The position numbers and the translations under genes are program-made. From USCg-Taylor sp050740455 (GTDB taxonomy: Bacteria; Pseudomonadota; Gammaproteobacteria; JACCXJ01): a DNA stretch of 64,000 bases. Positions within the stretch are counted from its first letter, which is position 1; each line of letters begins with the position of its first letter. Below the pieces are notes generated by a model. It did no database searches. It saw only the letters and a list, made by a program, of their open reading frames with translations, and was not told where the DNA came from. Of this stretch, positions 16,763 through 25,627 are shown one piece after another. The stretch covers positions 1 through 64,000 of the forward strand of contig JBOIDF010000009.1 of the NCBI GenBank assembly GCA_050740455.1, given 5' to 3'.

Positions 16763-17965
16763 CTACCCCCGCTTGAAGCGCGCCGCCTCATCGGACCCGC
16801 CCGTGGCGTTGCCGGCGCTGTAGGAATGCGCGCCCACGCCGGCGAGCTTGCCGGCATCGACGACCAGGTACTCGTTGCGGATGGGTCGGCCTTCGAACCA
16901 GCACTCCAGGATCTCACGCGTACCGGCCGCGTAGCGCGCCTGCGCCGAGAGGCTGGTGCCCGAGATGTGCGGGGTCATGCCGTGGTGGGGCATGGTGCGC
17001 CACGGGTGGTCCTGGGGCGGCGGCTGCGGAAACCACACATCCCCGGCGTAACCGGCTAGCCGGCCGCTCTCGAGCGCCCGGGCGATCGCCTCGCGATCGC
17101 AGATCTTGGCGCGCGCGGTGTTGACGATGTAGGCGCCGCGCTTCATCTTGCCGATCAGCGCCTCGTTGAAGAGATGCTCCGTCTCCGGGTGCAGCGGACA
17201 GTTGATGGTTACGACATCGCAGACCCGCACCAGCGATTCGACGTTCGCATGGAAGGTGAGGCCCAGTTCCCGCTCGATGTCCGGGGAGAGACGATGCCGG
17301 TCGGTGTAGTGGAGCTTGACATCGAAGGGTTTGAGCCGGCGCAGCACGGCGAGGCCGATGCGCCCGGCAGCCACCGTCCCGACTGCCATGGCCTCCAGAT
17401 CGTAGGAACGCGCGACGCAGTCGGCGATGTTCCAGCCCTTGTCGATCACCCAGTGGTACGAGGGGATGTAGTTGCGCACCAGCGAGAGGATCATCATTAC
17501 CCCGTGCTCGGCGACGCTGATGCTGTTGCAATAGGTGACCTCGGCCACTGTGATTCCGCGGTCGATCGCCGCCTGCAGATCGGTATGGTCCGAACCGACG
17601 CCGGCGGTGACGATGAGCTTGAGCTTCGGTGACTTGGCGATGCGAGCCGCGGTCATGTAGGCCGGCCAGAAAGGCTGCGAGATGACGATGTCCGCATCGG
17701 GCAGCTCCCGTTCCAGGACCGAGCCGGGACCGTCCTTGTCCGAGGTGACGACGAGTTTGTGACCGTTTCCTTCCAGGAACTTGCGTAGCCCTAGCGCACC
17801 CGAGACGCTGCCCAGCAACTGGCCGGGCTGGAAATCGATACGCTTCGGAGAGGGCAAGCTTTGTCCGTCGGGATAGCGTTCCAGTTTGGGCACATCATCG
17901 CGGGCGTAGGATTTCGGGTAGCCGCTGACGGGATCGTCGTAAAGCACGCAAACAACCTTGGCCAT
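16763..17965 (-). CDS. fdh: NAD-dependent formate dehydrogenase
   Basis: Metal-free formate dehydrogenase (formate + NAD+ to CO2 + NADH) of the D-2-hydroxyacid dehydrogenase fold; 400 residues, the length of the well-studied bacterial enzymes. Visible marks: VTAGVGSDHTDL, SVAEHGVMMILSLVRNY, the dinucleotide-binding VGTVAAGRIGLAVLRRL, the NAD-selective aspartate in YTDRHRL, NTARAKICDREA (Arg of the active site), and the catalytic histidine in TPHISGTSLSAQARYAAG, preceded by the Gln in FPQPPPQDHPWR. GGAGG precedes the ATG. Expected to be soluble and to supply NADH from formate. A truncated LysR gene lies upstream. Confidence 0.95.
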   Translation of the reverse strand: MAKVVCVLYDDPVSGYPKSYARDDVPKLERYPDGQSLPSPKRIDFQPGQLLGSVSGALGLRKFLEGNGHKLVVTSDKDGPGSVLERELPDADIVISQPFWPAYMTAARIAKSPKLKLIVTAGVGSDHTDLQAAIDRGITVAEVTYCNSISVAEHGVMMILSLVRNYIPSYHWVIDKGWNIADCVARSYDLEAMAVGTVAAGRIGLAVLRRLKPFDVKLHYTDRHRLSPDIERELGLTFHANVESLVRVCDVVTINCPLHPETEHLFNEALIGKMKRGAYIVNTARAKICDREAIARALESGRLAGYAGDVWFPQPPPQDHPWRTMPHHGMTPHISGTSLSAQARYAAGTREILECWFEGRPIRNEYLVVDAGKLAGVGAHSYSAGNATGGSDEAARFKRG

Positions 17966-18064
17966 GGTCGGGCCTCCTGTATTTCTTGGAATCGTGGAAG
18001 GATTAAGGGCCTAAGCCCTTCGCTGGTCCCGGTGTTACCGGGTGTGCGAGATCCTGGGTGCGCG

Positions 18065-18277
18065 CTACCGCTGTGCCCAGCCGAGGAGCCGTTCGCCTTC
18101 CGGGGTGAGACCCTGGAAGCGCTGATCACGGCGAACGATGGCGATGCCTAGCTCTTCCTCGAGGTGCTGGATGGCCGCCGACAGGGCCGGCTGCGAGACG
18201 TGGCAGAGCTCGGCCGCGCGTGCGAAGTGGCGCGTCCTGGCCAGCGCCACGAGGTATTGGATTTGGCGGATGAACAT
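18065..18277 (-). pseudogene. LysR-type regulator, DNA-binding domain only
   Basis: 70 residues: MFIRQIQYLVALARTRHFAR, then AAELCHVSQPALSAAIQHLE and ELGIAIVRR, a textbook LysR winged helix-turn-helix, ending GERLLGWAQR and a stop. The ligand-binding domain (about 200 residues) is missing. LysR genes of this type often accompany formate dehydrogenase genes, so this may be the remnant of its regulator. A short DNA-binding protein could still be made, but it would lack the linker helix and effector domain. Confidence 0.8.
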
Positions 18278-18783
18278 GGCTCTTACGATGCTCTGGGCTG
18301 GTATTAGCTTTGAGTCCCTGGGGGCAAGGTCAGCCGTGTGCCGGGTGATATTCTGGACAGAAAGGGGGCCGAAATAAAGGGGGCCGGTAACAAAAGCATC
18401 GGCCTTTCCGCCGAAACCAAGAATCCGGCGGACGGCCGACGTTGTTCTTGCTGGCGTGGGTCACTTGTCGGATGGCGCAAACCCCAGCGAGACCGCACTC
18501 TGGCCGGGACCGAGGTGGTATCGGACGCGCATCCTGAGGCGGGCGTTCCGTGCCACTCGGGCTACTGACGTACCACTAACGGGAGGTGTAAGATGATATC
18601 GATACGAAATGACTGGAGAGAGGAGCGTGCGGTGCTCCTGGCTGCAGCCTGCGCAGTGAGCGAACGATTCGCCAGCAGGCCCAATCGATCTATGGGAAGG
18701 CGAATCTCAGTGGGCGGGCGGCGCTGTCCGCCTTCTTTCTCGAGGACCTCCGACTACCGCGCGAACAGGCGAACCTCTAAAAG
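18278..18783. other. gene-poor stretch upstream of glgP
   Basis: No complete gene. One frame close to glgP (about 18659-18780) reads RTIRQQAQSIYGKANLSG and then FFLEDLRLPREQANL before a stop. It looks protein-like and could be the tail of a lost gene, but I do not recognise it. Confidence 0.35.
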
Positions 18784-21336
18784 ATGACCGGCACCCGATT
18801 CGATCTCGAAGTACAGCCCGTGCTCCCTACGGCCCTCGCCAGGTTGGAAGAACTGGCCAATGATCTAGTCTATAGCTGGAACCGCCCGATCCGAACGCTG
18901 TTCGCACATCTGGACCGCGATCTTTGGCATGCCTGTGGCCATAACCTGAAGATATTCTTGCGCCGGGTGGCGCAGGATAAACTCGAAGCGGCGGCCAAAA
19001 ATCTCGTTTACCTGCAGGATTATCGTAGTGTGCTTTCCGATTATGACACCTATCTGGCGAAGGAGGTCAACCCGGAAGTCAGGACATTGATCGATCCCGG
19101 CCGCAATCTGATCGCGTACTTCTGTGCCGAGTTCGGGCTTCACGAGAGCCTGCCGATCTATTCGGGAGGGCTCGGGATCCTCGCCGGGGATCACTGCAAG
19201 GCGGCAAGTGATCTCGGCTTGCCCTTTGTCGCTGTCGGTCTTCTTTACCGCGTGGGGTCCTTTGAGCAAACGCTCGACGGGGCCGGTAATCAGCAATTAA
19301 AGCCATCGCGCCTGGAGTTCAACGATCTACCGATTAGCCCCGTACTCGATGCGCAGCAGTCTCCGCTTACCGTCGCAGTGGAGCTTCCCGGCCGCGAGGT
19401 CGTCATCCAACTCTGGCAGGCCCGTGTGGGTCACATCCGGCTTTTTCTTCTCGATACCGACGTCAGCGCCAACAGCGGCGAAGATCGTCACATTACCTAT
19501 CAGCTTTACGGCGGCGACAAGCACACGCGCATTCAACAGGAGATGGTGCTCGGCATCGGAGGTGCGCGGGCGCTGCGCGCGCTCGGGATCGCGCCCACGG
19601 TCTGGCATATCAACGAAGGGCACGCCGCGTTCTTGGTCCTGGAAAGATGCCGTGCACTGGTGGAAAGCGGAATCGGTTTCGGGGCCGCCCTCGAACAGGT
19701 CGCCGCGGGGACTGTATTTACTACGCACACGCCGGTCCCGGCCGGTCACGACATCTTCGACGCAAGCATGGTCGGGCACTATTTCAAAGGCTTCCCGGAG
19801 CGGCTGGGGCTCTGCGAAGAGGAGTTCCTAAGACTCGGGATCAGCACCAATCCCGGGGGCGATTTTAATCAAACCGCGCTCGCGTTCCGCGGTTCGCGTT
19901 TTCACAACGGCGTGAGCCGTACCCACGCCGAGACGGCCGCGCGGATGGAGGCCGCTATCTGGCCCGAGATCCCGGCGCATGAAAACCCCATCGAATGCAT
20001 CGCCAACGGCGTGCATGTGCAAACCTTTCTGGCCGCGGCCTGGGTGCATCTATTCGATTTGCGCTTCGGAATTCAATGGCGCAATGAGCTGCTCAACGAA
20101 GCGTTCTGGGAGCGCATCGACGATCTCCCCAATTCCGCCTTATGGAGTACGCGCCAGCTTTTGAAATCGGACCTGATGAAGGAACTCCGTGAGCGCGCCG
20201 GCGCGCAGTTTAGAAGGAACGGTTACAGTCAATCGCTAATAAATCGCCTTACTCGCCATCTCGGAGTCGACGACGACATCCTCATCATCGGCTGCGCGCG
20301 CCGTTTTGCCACCTACAAGCGCGCGACGCTAGTGTTTTCCGATCGGGCGCGGCTCGCGCGCCTGATGAACAACGCGGATCGGCCATTTCTGATCATATTT
20401 TCAGGCAAGGCCCATCCGCATGACGGACCCGGTCAGGAGTTGATCCGCGCCGTGCATGAGTTGTCGCGGCAACCGCAGTTCGAGGGCAAGGTATTGCTGA
20501 TCGAGGGCTATGATCTGGCGCTCGCGCGCCGCTTGGTTACGGGCGTCGATGTCTGGCTCAATACCCCGCGCTACCCGTTAGAGGCGAGCGGTACCTCCGG
20601 CATGAAGGCCGGCATCAATGGCGTGCCGCATCTCAGCATTCTGGATGGCTGGTGGCCGGAGGGTTATGATGGGCGGAACGGCTGGGGTATTGCGCCGCAA
20701 AGCGCCTCGGCGCCCGCCGAGCCCCATGCCCACGCGGAGGCGCAGGAGCTCCTGGATATCCTCGAATATGAAGTCATCCCGCTCTATTACGATCGCAACC
20801 GGCAAGGATACTCGCCAGGCTGGATCAACAAGGTCAAGGCGTCGATGAAATCCCTGATCCCCCACTATGGCGCGGAACGGATGGTCATGGACTATGTGAG
20901 AAAGTTCTACAGCCGGGGGGCGTTGCAACAGGAACGGTTCGCCGCCGATAACTTCGCCGCGGCGATTGAACTGGCGCGATGGAAGCAACGGGTCGGCGAG
21001 TGCTGGCCCAAGGTGCGGTTGCAGCGCCTCGACCAACCCAAACCGAGCGTGCGGACGGGAGAGCAACTCACGTTCTGCGCCGCTGTTCATTTAGGGGGCC
21101 TCGCGGTCGAGGATGTGGTGATGGAATGTCTCGTCGGAAGCGAGCGCGACAACCGATACGTCGCTATAGAAACGCACCGCTTCACCGCGACAGACACAAA
21201 TGCCGAGGGCGAAACGCGATTCGAGCTTGAATTGACCCCCGGCTTTTCCGGTCTGCAAACCTACAAGCTGCGCCTGTACCCCTACCACCGGCTCTTGACC
21301 CATCGCTTCGAGACGGGCTTGATGAAGTGGATTTGA
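18784..21336 (+). CDS. glgP: alpha-glucan phosphorylase (DUF3417-containing GlgP type)
   Basis: Releases glucose 1-phosphate from glycogen or maltodextrin; PLP enzyme. 850 residues. The N-terminal DUF3417 domain covers about 1-115 (LANDLVYSWNRPIRTLFAHL). Catalytic region: IAYFCAEFGLHESLPIYSGG, LGILAGDHCKAASDLGLP, VWHINEGHAAFLVLER, FTTHTPVPAGHD, CARRFATYKRA and the PLP-lysine motif EASGTSGMKAGINGV near residues 600-614. The short C-terminal domain is beta-rich. It converges with malQ (85 bases apart), and the two together degrade storage glucan. Confidence 0.93.
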   Translation: MTGTRFDLEVQPVLPTALARLEELANDLVYSWNRPIRTLFAHLDRDLWHACGHNLKIFLRRVAQDKLEAAAKNLVYLQDYRSVLSDYDTYLAKEVNPEVRTLIDPGRNLIAYFCAEFGLHESLPIYSGGLGILAGDHCKAASDLGLPFVAVGLLYRVGSFEQTLDGAGNQQLKPSRLEFNDLPISPVLDAQQSPLTVAVELPGREVVIQLWQARVGHIRLFLLDTDVSANSGEDRHITYQLYGGDKHTRIQQEMVLGIGGARALRALGIAPTVWHINEGHAAFLVLERCRALVESGIGFGAALEQVAAGTVFTTHTPVPAGHDIFDASMVGHYFKGFPERLGLCEEEFLRLGISTNPGGDFNQTALAFRGSRFHNGVSRTHAETAARMEAAIWPEIPAHENPIECIANGVHVQTFLAAAWVHLFDLRFGIQWRNELLNEAFWERIDDLPNSALWSTRQLLKSDLMKELRERAGAQFRRNGYSQSLINRLTRHLGVDDDILIIGCARRFATYKRATLVFSDRARLARLMNNADRPFLIIFSGKAHPHDGPGQELIRAVHELSRQPQFEGKVLLIEGYDLALARRLVTGVDVWLNTPRYPLEASGTSGMKAGINGVPHLSILDGWWPEGYDGRNGWGIAPQSASAPAEPHAHAEAQELLDILEYEVIPLYYDRNRQGYSPGWINKVKASMKSLIPHYGAERMVMDYVRKFYSRGALQQERFAADNFAAAIELARWKQRVGECWPKVRLQRLDQPKPSVRTGEQLTFCAAVHLGGLAVEDVVMECLVGSERDNRYVAIETHRFTATDTNAEGETRFELELTPGFSGLQTYKLRLYPYHRLLTHRFETGLMKWI

Positions 21337-21421
21337 CGCAAACGTCCCCTCCCGCATAGCGGCCTTGGTCCCCAAACCGCTGTCGCCCTTTGAGCCGAGC
21401 GCAGCGCGTGGTGAGTCGCTG

Positions 21422-23629
21422 TCAGTCAGGCGTCCGGGGATGCCTGGGACCACGGGCTTCCCGCAGGGTCGCGGCGAATGTCTGAAAGCGCGGATCACTC
21501 GCCCAGTCTTCTAGGCCCAGAGAGAGTTTGCGCCGCCAGTTGGGATGCTCGTTTATCGTCCCGGGCAGGTTGGCCTGCTCGGGCTGACACAAGATGTCCT
21601 CGGGCTGAACGATCATGATCGCGGCAGGCGTACGCGCCAGGTAGATGTGTACGGCACAGGCAAGTTCCGGCGTCATCGCCGGCGGTTGCACGCTGCACTC
21701 GAGGGGTAGCAGCCCTTCTTGATCGAGGGCCGCGAGCAGCCGTGCCCGGTCCTCGGCGCGCGCCGTCACTTGTTCTTTCTCTAGTTCATCGGAAGGGAAC
21801 AAGCCAAGCTCTCCGCGAAGCTCCAAATCCCTTCCGCGCCAGTAGCCGCTCAAGCTTGGTAGATCATGGGTGTTCACGGCCACGGTGGCCTGAGGCGGAT
21901 ACTCGGCGGGCGGCTTGAAGCCGCCCTCGGGCGATCGTTCAAAATAAAGCACGCGGTAAGCGAGGATGCCCGCGGGTTGCAATGCCGCTCGCACCTCATC
22001 GGGCACGGTACCGAGGTCTTCGCCGATCACCAGACAGTGGTGGCGCTGGCTCTCCAAGGCCAAAATCCCGAGCAACTCCTCGAAGGGGTAGTGGACATAA
22101 GTGCCGTCCTCCGGCGTACCGCCGGCCGGGATCCAGAACAAGCGCTGCAGGCCCATGACATGGTCGAGTCGCAGCGCCCTCGCGTGGCGCATGTTCGCGC
22201 GCAAGGCGGCCACGAACGGCCCATGGGCGCCCGCGCGCATTCGCCCTGGACTGAGCGGCGCGAGCCCCCAATCTTGTCCCTTGAGGTTGAAATCGTCCGG
22301 GGGTGCGCCGATGCCCGCTTCCAGTGCGTACAAACGCTGATTGGCCCAGGTCTCCGCGCCGCCGCGCTCGACGCCGAGGGCCAGGTCTTGGTAAATCCCG
22401 ATCGCCAAGCCGCGTTCGCGGGCGCGCCGGGAGGCTATCGCGAGCTGCACGTCTGCCTGCCACTGCAGGTATTCAAAGAACTCGACGCGAGCCTCGTTTC
22501 GGTCCGCAAACGCTACTACGGCCTCGGAATTCGGATCGCGGTAAGCCGCGGGCCAGACGGGCCAGCCCCAGATCCCTCGGTCTTGACGATTAAACGACTC
22601 CTGTAAGGCGTCGAAAAGCGCGTGCGTCCGCAATGCCTGACCCCGGTCGGCCTGATACGCTCGGAAGGCGGTTCCACGTTGACTATCCGCATCGCGATGA
22701 TGCTCGCGAAAATGGCGATAGAGCCGATCGAGAATTTCCATCTTGGCTGCGGCGACACCTTGATATTCGACCAGCTCTGCCGCGCGCGATGCGCGCAGTT
22801 GCGCTTGAAACCGCGGCGCGCTGACACACGCTTGCGCGGCCTCGCATTCCAAAAAATCGGGCACGGCTTCAATATCCAGATAAAGGATATTGAGAAATGA
22901 CCGGCTCGAGGGACTGTACGGGCTGGCATGCGTGGGAGCGTGCGGGAAGAGGGCATGCAAGGGATTGAGACCGATGATACCCGCGCCAAAGCCATCCGCC
23001 ACTTCGATGACGCGATCGAGATCGGTGAAGTCCCCGATTCCCCAATTCCGCTCCGAACGCAGGCTGTAAAGCTGAAGCGCCAAACCCCAAATGCGTTTAC
23101 CACCCTCAAGTGCGGCCGGTTGATAGCAGCGCTCGGGCGCGATGATGAGGGCCATGCTGGCAGCGGTTCGATGGCCCTCGATCTCGACGCGGTGATAGCC
23201 GGGAACCAAGCTCGCTGATAGGTGCAGGACCAAGCGGATAAAGCTCCCTCCAGCGACTTCCTTGCGCTCGATCACATCCAATGTACCGGGGGAAAAACTG
23301 CCGTGCAGACACTCGCCGTTCTCAGCCGTCAACACCCAGCGCATCGGCTTGTCTATCTTAGGGCTAGGAACGGTGACAACAACTTCGATCGGTGTTTGGG
23401 TCTCCCACACTACCCGGACCGGTGGTAGCAGTCGATTCCATGCTTTCATCCTATGAGCTTCGAGCGCCTCGCGCAGTTCCACATCGCTGCCCGCGGCCAC
23501 GCCCATCGAGGCCAACAACGCCCGCTTCGTCTCCAGCGAGGCAGTGTGCCGCCTGCCCCGGATGTCTCTGTATTCGTGAGCGATCCCGAAGTACTGACAG
23601 GTCTGGTCGAGCGGCGTGCGGCCACTCAT
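21422..23629 (-). CDS. malQ: 4-alpha-glucanotransferase (amylomaltase)
   Basis: Transfers alpha-1,4-glucan segments between maltodextrins; GH77. 735 residues, with an N-terminal extension (about 1-180) of the type seen in enterobacterial MalQ. Catalytic text: GIGDFTDLD, GLNPLHALFP, PYSPSSRSFLNILYLDIEA, ALRLDHVMGLQRLFWIP (nucleophile Asp in RLDHVMG), CLVIGEDLGTVPDEVR (acid/base Glu), VNTHDLPSLSGYWRG and the C-terminal INEHPNWRRKLSL. All catalytic residues are present. Paired with convergent glgP. Confidence 0.95.
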   Translation of the reverse strand: MSGRTPLDQTCQYFGIAHEYRDIRGRRHTASLETKRALLASMGVAAGSDVELREALEAHRMKAWNRLLPPVRVVWETQTPIEVVVTVPSPKIDKPMRWVLTAENGECLHGSFSPGTLDVIERKEVAGGSFIRLVLHLSASLVPGYHRVEIEGHRTAASMALIIAPERCYQPAALEGGKRIWGLALQLYSLRSERNWGIGDFTDLDRVIEVADGFGAGIIGLNPLHALFPHAPTHASPYSPSSRSFLNILYLDIEAVPDFLECEAAQACVSAPRFQAQLRASRAAELVEYQGVAAAKMEILDRLYRHFREHHRDADSQRGTAFRAYQADRGQALRTHALFDALQESFNRQDRGIWGWPVWPAAYRDPNSEAVVAFADRNEARVEFFEYLQWQADVQLAIASRRARERGLAIGIYQDLALGVERGGAETWANQRLYALEAGIGAPPDDFNLKGQDWGLAPLSPGRMRAGAHGPFVAALRANMRHARALRLDHVMGLQRLFWIPAGGTPEDGTYVHYPFEELLGILALESQRHHCLVIGEDLGTVPDEVRAALQPAGILAYRVLYFERSPEGGFKPPAEYPPQATVAVNTHDLPSLSGYWRGRDLELRGELGLFPSDELEKEQVTARAEDRARLLAALDQEGLLPLECSVQPPAMTPELACAVHIYLARTPAAIMIVQPEDILCQPEQANLPGTINEHPNWRRKLSLGLEDWASDPRFQTFAATLREARGPRHPRTPD

Positions 23630-24099
23630 GTAGCCGAACCGTGTGTGATCCTTGCGGTCATAATCTCTGTATTTAGGCTGTCGCCGAGTTCCGCCTCTAC
23701 CGTCCTAGCTCCAGCTGGCATGGGGTCTCGCACTGTGGTATCATTGACTCCGATCCAAGGATGTCCCCGGGGACATTTGGTGGCTTTCCCTTTGTGGAAA
23801 GAACCCCCAGGGTATTGTCACATCTTACCTGAAATACTCGCCCGGTAGAGTGCGCGTGGTCCGCCCTGCGATGGGTGGCTGTGCTGACACTGGAGCGCCG
23901 AGGGATCATTAATCAATGTACCCGCTTTTTTGCGGATATGGAGCCAATTTGCAATGCCTACGAAATTCTATATTGGAAATCTGTCGCCCCAGGGCATCCA
24001 AGAGGATATCCGATTAGCTCAGCATGGTTAGCTGGCGATCGCTTGCGCTTACCATCGTTTCGCAGAGCGATCGTATGCTTTGATGCTCGGCGACCGGCT
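23630..24099. other. intergenic region with a perfect 14-bp palindrome
   Basis: The gap between divergent malQ and the Zn-ribbon gene. It holds TGTCCCCGGGGACA at 23763-23776, a perfect inverted repeat about 135 bases upstream of malQ. It is a candidate operator. No other structure was recognised. Confidence 0.45.
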
Positions 24100-24372
24100 A
24101 TGAGTAACACCATGACGGAAATAACCGCTACGTTCTCTCCCAGCAGTGAGTTTCGGCAAACCTGCGGCTTTTGTGGCTGCGTCTTTCGGGTCGAAGTTGA
24201 AAGGGCACGGTCTCATAAGGACGTCCAGGAGTATCGCTGCCCGGAATGTCACGACCATGTATGTTTAGCCAAAACGTCGACTCCACCTCGAGTAACTTTG
24301 ATCTCGAACCGGACCGACGGCCGCGAAGTAATCCCGTGCGCTTTGCGGGGCTTGACCCTGAAGTATCCCTAG
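24100..24372 (+). CDS. small zinc-ribbon protein, function unknown
   Basis: 90 residues (MSNTMTEITATFSPSSEF). Two CxxC pairs, TCGFCGC (about 22-27) and RCPECHD (about 47-52), form a likely zinc ribbon. The tail reads RVTLISNRTDGREV. An ATG at 24112 would also work. It is a conserved-looking small protein with no catalytic motif; nucleic-acid or protein binding is a guess from the zinc ribbon alone. It stands alone between a decayed regulator copy and the malQ control region. Confidence 0.6.
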   Translation: MSNTMTEITATFSPSSEFRQTCGFCGCVFRVEVERARSHKDVQEYRCPECHDHVCLAKTSTPPRVTLISNRTDGREVIPCALRGLTLKYP

Positions 24373-24502
24373 ACTGCCAGCCCTCGGCACTCGCTCGAAT
24401 TCAGAGATCGCACGGTAGAATAAAAGGGCAGGTGAGAGCCTGCTTTCTACTCTATCCTACTCTTCGTCCTGATCGAGTTGTGAGCCTCGCTCCAACACCG
24501 AC

Positions 24503-24737
24503 CCTATTCTTGACTATTTGTTCCATAACGGCTAGGCTTACTTCCATTAGACATTGGTTCGCGGCTCAGAATACAGGGGCGTTCGACAAACGGTGCGATC
24601 CGCGCAAACGCTCGCTATCTTACCAGGAGCCTGCGAGGACCATTGGAAAGATCCGAGATACCGTCGAGGTGACCCTGCAGGCTTTGGAGTATTTTTTGTG
24701 GTTCATTCTAGAACGAATAGTCATGTATTATTGAACT
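24503..24737 (+). pseudogene. decayed, internally deleted duplicate of the TetR gene and its operators
   Basis: The left part (ATTCTTGACTATTTG near 24507) matches the promoter of the intact tetR gene (near 27166). The right part, ATTGGAAAGATCCGAGA then GTCGAGGTGACC and AGGCTTTGGAGT, matches codons near the tetR 3' end (27737-27810), and TAGAACGAATAGTCAT matches the site just past it. Most of the coding region is missing. The relic ends exactly at the start of the esterase gene, so the leftover operator may now lie in that gene's control region. Confidence 0.65.
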
Positions 24738-25627
24738 ACTTGCCATTACGCACCGTATTAGCGAAGAGCATATTAGCGCCTCTGCTTCTGGCCTCGGGAC
24801 TCGCGCTGATGGCGTATCCGGAGCGTGGGAAAATCGATCTTGGTGTGTACGCGTATCCTCGGGGCAGCACGGCTGTCGCTTGCAAGTCCCACTCGAGGAT
24901 CGGTCTCGCGGGGGTCATCGACAGCGAACGTACCCCGAAGGGTATTCGTTTCAACGTAAGAACTCCCGAGAACTATCGACCAAACATCGCCCATCCCTTA
25001 CTCGTCGTTTTTGCTCCAGCGGGTCTCTCCGCCGCGGCTAACGAACGGGCTACGGGTTTAACAAAAATCGCCACGGGTCAAGGGTTTCTGATCACCTATG
25101 CAGATCACGTCCGAACCTCTATTTCCGCGATCGAGGATCTGAGTGCAATTCCGAGTCTCGCCGCGAAAAAATGGTGCATCGATACGACACGCGTCTACTT
25201 GACCGGGCACTCGGATGGTGGAACCGTTGCGTTGGCTATGGCGATACTCGATCGAACTAAACATATTCCCGCGGCGATCGCAGCGAGTGCCGCGGGCTTC
25301 ACCAAGGCAGACCTCGCCGGTTTCGAGTGCCCAAAACCGCTCCCGGTAATGATTATGCACAGCGCAAACGATGGGCTATTTCCGGGGTACGGGAAGGACG
25401 CGGCGAGTTGGTGGGCCGCATGTAACCAGTGCGAGCTAAGTGCTCGCAAGCGACTGCCCAGTGGTTGCGAAACCTACCCGAAGTGTGCTCATGGCGTGGC
25501 CACGCGATACTGCGAGGGAACCCAGCCCCATGCGCAGTGGCCAGCCTTGAATCAGTCGATCATCGACTTCTTCACCGACACGGGCCGGCCGGGACGCGAA
25601 GCCGCCCGAGAACCGGCCGTAGAATGA
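24731..25627 (+). CDS. secreted PHB-depolymerase-like esterase (alpha/beta hydrolase)
   Basis: Poly(3-hydroxybutyrate)-depolymerase / feruloyl-esterase-like family. From the TTG at 24731 the protein has 298 residues with a hydrophobic export signal (VLAKSILAPLLLASGLALM). Catalytic text: PLLVVFAPAGLS (oxyanion side), the nucleophile elbow YLTGHSDGGT (Ser about 161), and PVMIMHSANDGLFPG (acid). The histidine may be in CAHGVATRY. Six or more cysteines fit a periplasmic or secreted protein. The start is uncertain; an ATG at 24809 would lose the signal. The stop overlaps the next ATG (ATGA, 25624-25627), so it is co-translated with the sugar dehydrogenase. Confidence 0.75.
   Translation: MNYLPLRTVLAKSILAPLLLASGLALMAYPERGKIDLGVYAYPRGSTAVACKSHSRIGLAGVIDSERTPKGIRFNVRTPENYRPNIAHPLLVVFAPAGLSAAANERATGLTKIATGQGFLITYADHVRTSISAIEDLSAIPSLAAKKWCIDTTRVYLTGHSDGGTVALAMAILDRTKHIPAAIAASAAGFTKADLAGFECPKPLPVMIMHSANDGLFPGYGKDAASWWAACNQCELSARKRLPSGCETYPKCAHGVATRYCEGTQPHAQWPALNQSIIDFFTDTGRPGREAAREPAVE

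Noticed and set aside
18593..18787. Small plus-strand frame overlapping the glgP start
   Set aside because: Basic, low-complexity product; another frame in the same place looks more protein-like, and neither has a supported start.
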